A DNA stretch of 27,680 nt from an uncultured Collinsella sp. (GTDB taxonomy: Bacteria; Actinomycetota; Coriobacteriia; Coriobacteriales; Coriobacteriaceae). Below are positions 22,960 through 27,680 of the stretch, in pieces (the first letter of the stretch is position 1; each line of letters begins with the position of its first letter). Made by a program: the position numbers and the translations under genes. The notes beneath the pieces were generated by a model, which worked only from the letters and a program-made list of their open reading frames with translations, was not told where the DNA came from and searched no databases. The stretch lies in the NCBI GenBank assembly GCA_900540895.1, contig UQHV01000023.1, positions 1-27,680 of the forward strand, in the 5' to 3' direction.

Positions 22960-25134
22960 CTAATTGTTCAGCATGCGGTCGAAGCTTCCCGAGTCGCCAT
23001 CCCGATAGTCTGCGGTCATCAGAATCTCCTGCGGAATGCGCCCGCCCTCGCGCAGCACGTTGCGGAACTGCACGCGCGTGACCATGGGCAGATCCTTGAT
23101 CGTCGCTGCCAGGTTCTGCGGCACGCCCTGGTTGGCAGCCGCGGGCTCGCACTCGCCGCCGGCCTTCACGCGACGCTTATGCTCGGCGAGCATGGCGCGG
23201 TACATGCCGGCATGCAGGCGAATCTCAACCACATTGGCATTGCGAGTCTGCTCGACAATGCGCGCGCCCTCGCGATCAATATCGCCTACGTAGTAGACGT
23301 AGTTAAAGCGATAGCCAATCTCAGCCAGATAATCGTCCAAGGCATGCGAGACGCTCGCCTTGCATCCGCCGCCAAAAATCACGCCGCCCACCTTGATGCC
23401 AAAGAGCTTGGCGTGCTTGCGGCCACGCAGCAGCTTGACGATCTCGTCGTAGGTGTCCAGGTTCTCGACCATAATGAACGGCTTGTCGGCGCCCAGCGTA
23501 AAGAAGCCCGTAAAGTGCACGGGGCGATTGGGGGCGACCTTGATCGCCTGCATGCTGATGCCCTTTTCGGTCATACGCCTGATCAAGCGCTCACCGTGCT
23601 TGCCGTCAAAAGCCTTCTCGTCGTTAAAGATCTGGTAGGCACGCTGGCGGCGCGAGGCAACCGGCGTATCGGCACCTCGGTTCTGCTCGATCCAAGCCTG
23701 GATGATTGCGATTTCCTCGGCAATCTTGCGGTTGGACATCTCGTTGTGCTGAGTGCGCTGCGGAGCCTTTTTGCCGTCCTTGCCCTCGACCTTTACGATC
23801 TGTGTCTGCTGCTCCTTGATCTTAGAGAGCGCCGTGGGCGTAGGGACAACTTTGAGCAGCTGCCTGCCTAAAACGCGGGCAAGGGCAAACGCCGAGACCT
23901 CGCCGTGAACGGCCGACTTGGGCTGCTGGGCAGCAGTATCTGCTGCGGCAGACTCCGGCTTCTTCTGAGACTTGCGCTTAGAATCGCCCTGGGAATTGCG
24001 CTCGTGCTTCGGCATAGACGCCTGCTTCTGCGGACGATCGGACTTGCTCCCCTTCGCCGGCTGGCGCTTAGGCTGCCCCGAAAAAACCTCGGCCTTCGGA
24101 TCCTCGTCCTGCGGCGTGGTCTTCTCGGCTGCAGTCTCGGCATGGGAACTGCGGCCCCCACGATGGCGACGGCGGCGAGGCTTGCTCGACGCGCCCTGCT
24201 CCGCCTGCTCATCAGTAGCCTGATGGCCCTTGGCCTCGGCATCAACCTCAAGCTGCGGCTCAGCAGGCTTCTGTTCGCGAGCCGCCGGCTCAACGGCCTT
24301 CTCGTCCTGGGTGGTCGAAACCGACTCGCCCTTCTCCTGACGCTTTACGGGATACGCACGTCCCGCAAAACCGCGGCCGGGACGACACGAACCCGGAGCC
24401 TTCTTGGCAGACTCCTCAACATCGTCTGCAACCTCAGAAGACTCTTCAACCTCACGCGCGGCATCCTGCTGTGCAGTCTTAAAGTGAGCACCGCGACGAC
24501 GCTTGGGCTCTTGGGCCTCCACGGGCTTTTGCTCCCTCGCGGGCTTCTGCGACTCGGCAGCAACCTCGGTCTCAACAGCCTCAGCATCCGTCTCACCCTT
24601 TCGAGCAACGGCGCGACGGAAGCGCTCCTGCTGGGCGCGGCGCTGCGCATCGCGCTTGCCACCCCCGCCAAAACCGCCGCGTCCTGCCTTGGCCGTAAAG
24701 GCACGCACGACGTTCTCATCGAGCAACTCATCGGTATCGACATGCTCACGCGGAGCAGCTTCTTCCACAGCAGGCACGTCAGCGGAATCCTCGACGACAA
24801 AATCCTCGACGGACTCGGCAGGCTGCTCCTGGGCATCGCGGATCTCGGCATTGATGGTATAGAACGCCGGGCGCCCGTTAATGCCGCTACCCTCGATCTT
24901 GGTCACGATATTTGCCGCGATAAGCTCATCGCGCATCGCCTTGGTGTCACATTCCTTATCGACGGAGCGGAAAATCTGCGCCAGCGCACTCGACTTAATC
25001 TTAAGCGCCTTGCGGCAGAGCAGGTCGTAGGCAACCAGCTTGGCACGCTCAGCAGAAAGCGACGTCTGGCTGCTCAGGCGCTCAGCCAAAGCATCGACAT
25101 TGTTTTGATTATCGGAATATACCGTCTTGGCCAC
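22960..25134 (-). CDS. Orphan protein with JetD-like TOPRIM (DUF2220-type) domain
   Basis: This is a 724-residue protein of unknown function. Residues 1 to about 110 look like a winged-helix domain. Residues of about 110-425 are low-complexity and highly charged (runs of E, K, R, A, Q, P), probably disordered. Residues of about 430-724 resemble the C-terminal half of Wadjet JetD. They contain a RAYQIFNDEKAFDGK segment, then a TOPRIM core with FIMVENLDTY (E557) and YVGDIDREG (D618, D620), the metal-binding residues of TOPRIM nucleases and topoisomerases. No jetA, jetB or jetC gene is adjacent, so this is not a Wadjet locus as seen here. I chose GTG 25134 behind AAAGGGG; an ATG eight codons earlier has no ribosome site. 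The TOPRIM assignment is by motif only. Confidence 0.75.
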   Translation of the reverse strand: MAKTVYSDNQNNVDALAERLSSQTSLSAERAKLVAYDLLCRKALKIKSSALAQIFRSVDKECDTKAMRDELIAANIVTKIEGSGINGRPAFYTINAEIRDAQEQPAESVEDFVVEDSADVPAVEEAAPREHVDTDELLDENVVRAFTAKAGRGGFGGGGKRDAQRRAQQERFRRAVARKGETDAEAVETEVAAESQKPAREQKPVEAQEPKRRRGAHFKTAQQDAAREVEESSEVADDVEESAKKAPGSCRPGRGFAGRAYPVKRQEKGESVSTTQDEKAVEPAAREQKPAEPQLEVDAEAKGHQATDEQAEQGASSKPRRRRHRGGRSSHAETAAEKTTPQDEDPKAEVFSGQPKRQPAKGSKSDRPQKQASMPKHERNSQGDSKRKSQKKPESAAADTAAQQPKSAVHGEVSAFALARVLGRQLLKVVPTPTALSKIKEQQTQIVKVEGKDGKKAPQRTQHNEMSNRKIAEEIAIIQAWIEQNRGADTPVASRRQRAYQIFNDEKAFDGKHGERLIRRMTEKGISMQAIKVAPNRPVHFTGFFTLGADKPFIMVENLDTYDEIVKLLRGRKHAKLFGIKVGGVIFGGGCKASVSHALDDYLAEIGYRFNYVYYVGDIDREGARIVEQTRNANVVEIRLHAGMYRAMLAEHKRRVKAGGECEPAAANQGVPQNLAATIKDLPMVTRVQFRNVLREGGRIPQEILMTADYRDGDSGSFDRMLNN

Positions 25135-25237
25135 GGGGCCCCTTTCATATGTACACATATACGTCTATATGGTACAACGCGCGCCCTTATCCACGCAAAA
25201 CATCTGCGAGAACACTCGAGCGTCACCCGCTTTCGCA

Positions 25238-25278
25238 TGAAAAAAGACCGAGTCCGCGTCGTTGCGGACCCGGTCTTT
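25238..25278 (-). terminator. cstA terminator
   Basis: AAAGACCGAGTCCGC (25243-25257) pairs with GCGGACCCGGTCTTT (25264-25278), with one mismatch. On the minus strand the stem runs into six T residues. It separates cstA from the JetD-like gene. Confidence 0.92.
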
Positions 25279-25317
25279 CCGAGTCAAATGGATGGGAGAT
25301 TCAACCCGTCCGACCGA

Positions 25318-27207
25318 CTAGGCCTTGGCGGCCTCGGCGTCGGCAGGAGCTTCAGCGGCAGCGGCGCGACCGTACTCGGCCTTGCCCATCTCGGACCACT
25401 CGGGCTCCTCGTCAGGCATGGAGCCAGCCTCCTTGCCGAAGAACTCCTTGAGGCAGTTGACGGCGACAATGAGGCCCAGGACCATCAGCAGGACGGCGAA
25501 GACGAGCTGCAGGCCCTTGGTGGCGGCGACGGAGACGGCGGCCGTGGTGGCGGTAGCCGGGATGGTGCCGAAGAAACCGTAGGCCTGGACGGCGGTCATG
25601 CAGCCCATGGCGCTCTGGACCAGCGAGGTGAAGGTGCAGCAGAGCAGGAAGACGACGGGCACGTAGAGCATCCAACCCTTGCGGCCGGTGCACTTGCAGA
25701 ACACGGCGAGGGTGATCATGGTCATGCCGCCGAGCAGCTGGTTGGAAGCGCCAAAGAGCGGCCAGATGTTGGCATAGCCACCAAAAGCGAGGGCGAGACC
25801 AGGAAGCAGGGTAACGACCGTGGCGAACCAGGGGTTGCCGAGGACCTTCATGTAGCCGGCCTTGGACTCGATGGCCAGAGCATCGTTGGTCTGGGCAAAG
25901 AACTCGGAGAACGAGGTGCGGGCGATGCGGGCGACGGCGTCGAGCGAGGTCAGGGCCAGAGCGGAGACGTTCATGGTCATGAAGACGGTAGCGAGCGTGC
26001 CGTCAACACCGAAGGCCTGCATACCGCGGGAGATGCCAGCGGCGAAGATCTGGAACGGGGTGGAAGCGACACCGGCGTTGAGGGCGCCCGTACCGGCGGT
26101 GTTCATATCGGAGAACATGATGCCGGCAACGATGATGGCAAGGATGCCGACGAAGGACTCGACGATCATTGCGCCGTAACCGACCTTGACGGCGTCCTGC
26201 TCCTTCTCGACCTGCTTAGAAGAGGTGCCGGAAGAAACGAGGCTGTGGAAACCGGAGAGAGCACCGCAAGCGACGGAGACGAACAGGACCGGGAACATCA
26301 TGCCGGAGGCAGTGGAGAAGCCGGTGAAGACCGGAGCGGTGATAGTGGCCTGACCGTTGACGCCCAGGACGACGATGCCGAGAACAGCACAGACGATCAT
26401 GACGATCATCATGATCGAAGTGAGGTAGTCACGCGGGGTCTTGAGCATCTGGATGGGCATAGCGCCAGCGAAGACTAGGTAGACCATGACGACGGCGAAC
26501 CACTGGAACTTATCCAAGTAGACCGGGAACTGCATACCGACGGCGAACATGAGAACCATGAGGACAACGCCGGTGACGAACTCGGCAGCGCCGGTGAGGT
26601 TGAACTTCTTCTGGGCCCAACCAAAGGCGATAGCGACGAAGGTGAACAGGATGGAGATGGTACCAGCGCAGCCGGCGGCATAGGACTTGGTGAAGTCGAT
26701 GGCACCGGTAGCAGCACCAGAAGCGTCAACGGCCGGGGTGAACATGAACGTCTTGCAGACCATGTCGGTGAAGGCGGCGATGACGATGATGCAGAACAGC
26801 CAGCAGAACAGCAGGAACAGGCGACGGCCGGTCTTGCCGATGTACTTCTCGATGAGCTGAGCGAGCGACTTGCCGTTGTTCTTCATCGAAGCGTACAGGG
26901 CACCAAAGTCGTGGACGGCACCAAAGAAGATGCCGCCGACGAGGACCCAGAGCACGACGGGCAGCCAGCCAAAGGCCATGGCGACGATCGTACCCGTGAC
27001 AGGGCCAGCACCGCAGATCGAGCTGAACTGGTGCGAAAACGCGGTGAAGGCGGAGACGGGCGAGAAGCTGTTGCCGTCCTTCATGCGCTTGGCCGGCGTG
27101 AGGGCCTCTTTGTCAACGCCCCACTTGTTGGCCAGCCAGCGGCCGTAGCCCAGATAGCCGCAGGCGAGCACCGCCGCGGCCACAACCATGAGCAAAACTC
27201 CGTTCAT
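25318..27207 (-). CDS. cstA: CstA-family carbon-starvation transporter
   Basis: This is a large inner-membrane protein of the CstA/BtsT family, whose studied members take up peptides or pyruvate, often under carbon limitation. The 629-residue product has many hydrophobic helices. Family landmarks are GYLGYGRWLANKWGVD at the start, SFSPVSAFTAFSHQFSSICGAGPVTG, FFGAVHDFGALYASMKN and CGALSGFHSLVSSGTSSKQ. FGASNQLLGGMT comes later. The C-terminus is an Ala/Glu-rich cytoplasmic tail. A strong GAGGAGG site precedes the ATG. The gene is monocistronic and lies behind a leader of about 235 nt that ends in an intrinsic terminator, so its expression is probably set by termination control. Substrate (peptide or pyruvate) is not decidable from sequence. 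Confidence 0.95.
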   Translation of the reverse strand: MNGVLLMVVAAAVLACGYLGYGRWLANKWGVDKEALTPAKRMKDGNSFSPVSAFTAFSHQFSSICGAGPVTGTIVAMAFGWLPVVLWVLVGGIFFGAVHDFGALYASMKNNGKSLAQLIEKYIGKTGRRLFLLFCWLFCIIVIAAFTDMVCKTFMFTPAVDASGAATGAIDFTKSYAAGCAGTISILFTFVAIAFGWAQKKFNLTGAAEFVTGVVLMVLMFAVGMQFPVYLDKFQWFAVVMVYLVFAGAMPIQMLKTPRDYLTSIMMIVMIVCAVLGIVVLGVNGQATITAPVFTGFSTASGMMFPVLFVSVACGALSGFHSLVSSGTSSKQVEKEQDAVKVGYGAMIVESFVGILAIIVAGIMFSDMNTAGTGALNAGVASTPFQIFAAGISRGMQAFGVDGTLATVFMTMNVSALALTSLDAVARIARTSFSEFFAQTNDALAIESKAGYMKVLGNPWFATVVTLLPGLALAFGGYANIWPLFGASNQLLGGMTMITLAVFCKCTGRKGWMLYVPVVFLLCCTFTSLVQSAMGCMTAVQAYGFFGTIPATATTAAVSVAATKGLQLVFAVLLMVLGLIVAVNCLKEFFGKEAGSMPDEEPEWSEMGKAEYGRAAAAEAPADAEAAKA

Positions 27208-27242
27208 TACATTTCCTCCTCTAAAAAGAACTTCCTAGACAT

Positions 27243-27281
27243 AAAAAATGAGGGCCGTCGGTTGCGCTCGACGGCCCTCAT
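27243..27281 (-). terminator. Leader terminator (attenuator) of cstA
   Basis: ATGAGGGCCGTCG and CGACGGCCCTCAT (27248-27260 and 27269-27281) form a perfect 13-bp stem. On the minus strand six T residues follow. It ends only about 30 bases before the cstA ribosome site, too close for a separate promoter in between. cstA must therefore be transcribed through it. Confidence 0.85.
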
Positions 27282-27442
27282 CTTCATCAGCCGCCCGTTA
27301 TCGTACGGGCTAGCTGTATGTGCTAACCCGCATCAGATAATTACTACGCTGATAATGTTTAGCTGATGCGTGAACATGTCTAAGAAATCCTCTTCAATCA
27401 TGATGTGAACGATCCGTGCGTGTTCACATCCCCCAGTGGTTG
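27282..27442 (-). promoter_or_regulatory. Structured 5' leader of cstA, candidate riboswitch or attenuator
   Basis: Read on the minus strand, the leader can form GATGTGAAC/GTTCACATC (27402-27430) and CGCATCAG/CTGATGCG (27329-27370). It can also form GGGTTAGC/GCTAGCCC (27307-27329) and GCCCGT/ACGGGC (27293-27310). The last two share bases 27307-27310 and cannot form together. I do not recognise a known riboswitch class. A 22-codon ORF (27333-27401) begins inside it but lacks a ribosome site. Confidence 0.55.
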
Positions 27443-27448
27443 AAAAGG

Positions 27449-27477
27449 AGTATGAAACTTTAGTTACCTAAAGTCAA
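27449..27477 (-). promoter_or_regulatory. cstA promoter
   Basis: TTGACT (27472-27477) and CATACT (27449-27454) on the minus strand are separated by 17 bp, a good sigma-70-type promoter. Transcription would start near 27442, giving a leader of about 235 nt. Further upstream, 27478-27625 is AT-rich near the promoter and GC-rich beyond; no gene is seen there. Confidence 0.7.
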
Positions 27478-27625
27478 CGCAAATATGTAATGAATTTTCC
27501 ACTTTTTTTGATTTCTCGGTATAAAACGCCACTGACCTCGGACTTTACCTCACGACAGTTTTTGCATGAGAGATGCCCCTGAGAGCCGCGGGAGCCGGGC
27601 GGCGCATATGAACTTTCCTGCTCTA

Positions 27626-27680
27626 CAGTCCTGCGCAAGACGGAAAGCACATTAAGTGCTTTCCTTTGCGTGCGGAACTC
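27626..27680 (-). repeat. Dispersed hairpin repeat, copy C (cut by window end)
   Basis: In minus-strand reading the order is GAGTTCCGCACG, hairpin GGAAAGCAC-TTAAT-GTGCTTTCC, then CAGGACTG, as in copy A. The stem differs from copy A by paired changes (GAGAGC/GCTCTC against GAAAGC/GCTTTC), so pairing is kept. Confidence 0.7.

Noticed and set aside
22960..25134. A full Wadjet defence locus
   Set aside because: Only a JetD-like protein is present; neighbours are a tRNA and cstA, with no jetA, jetB or jetC.
23905..26478. 857-residue plus-strand ORF across the JetD-like gene and cstA
   Set aside because: It spans two well-supported minus-strand genes and their terminator, and is low-complexity throughout.
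27541..27575. RNase P RNA-like GAGGTAAAGTCCGAG on the minus strand
   Set aside because: It differs from the conserved GAGGAAAGTCC block, and the AT-rich flank lacks the rest of the RNase P core.
1..27680. CRISPR array, insertion sequence or prophage genes
   Set aside because: No regularly spaced direct repeats, transposase, integrase or phage structural motifs were seen.

Overview
The window looks like chromosome of a high-GC gut actinomycete of the Coriobacteriia, most likely a Collinsella or a close relative. This is inferred from the roughly 60% GC coding style, the phosphoketolase, the glycogen/maltodextrin genes, the Tat-type leader peptides and the AT-richer intergenic promoters. No sequence search was run, so the genus is a judgement. 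Coding density is high. No insertion sequence, prophage or CRISPR array is visible.

Layout. 1-3850 (minus): phosphoketolase xfp, preceded by its probable LacI-family regulator, with two phased palindromic operators between them. 4030-4992 (plus): murB, then a terminator. 5030-5211: a dispersed hairpin repeat. 5212-6417 (minus): a secreted coiled-coil cell-wall hydrolase. 6684-7745 (plus): galE. 7966-11868 (plus): malQ and glycogen/maltodextrin phosphorylase. 12164-16529 (minus): a sugar ABC importer (lipoprotein, two permeases, MsmK-type ATPase). 16836-17555 (minus): a GntR/HutC regulator. 17782-20232 (plus, divergent): a PTS EIIC-EIIB permease fused to a HAD phosphatase. 20346-22415 (plus): a polyprenyl diphosphate synthase and a protein with two peptidoglycan-binding repeats. 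22454-22528: tRNA-Gln(TTG). 22538-22960: a gene-free island of hairpins and repeats. 22960-25134 (minus): an orphan protein with a JetD-like TOPRIM domain and a long disordered middle. 25318-27207 (minus): cstA, behind a long structured leader ending in a terminator.

How the genes fit together. The central 8-20 kb is an alpha-glucan/maltose utilisation region: ABC importer, MalQ, phosphorylase and PTS. A shared operator-like motif, TTGTnTAnACAA, lies in front of malQ, the ABC operon, gntR and the PTS gene, which suggests one GntR regulon. Glucose-1-P and hexose phosphates from this region could feed GalE and the phosphoketolase shunt.

The best candidate for something new is the EIIC-EIIB-HAD fusion. 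All four HAD motifs are present, so one polypeptide could import a sugar as its phosphate and dephosphorylate it at once, handing free maltose (or a similar sugar) to MalQ and the phosphorylase. Other leads are the orphan JetD-like protein, the cstA leader with mutually exclusive helices and a terminator, a three-copy dispersed hairpin family with compensatory stem changes, and a hairpin of about 120 nt at 22808-22928.
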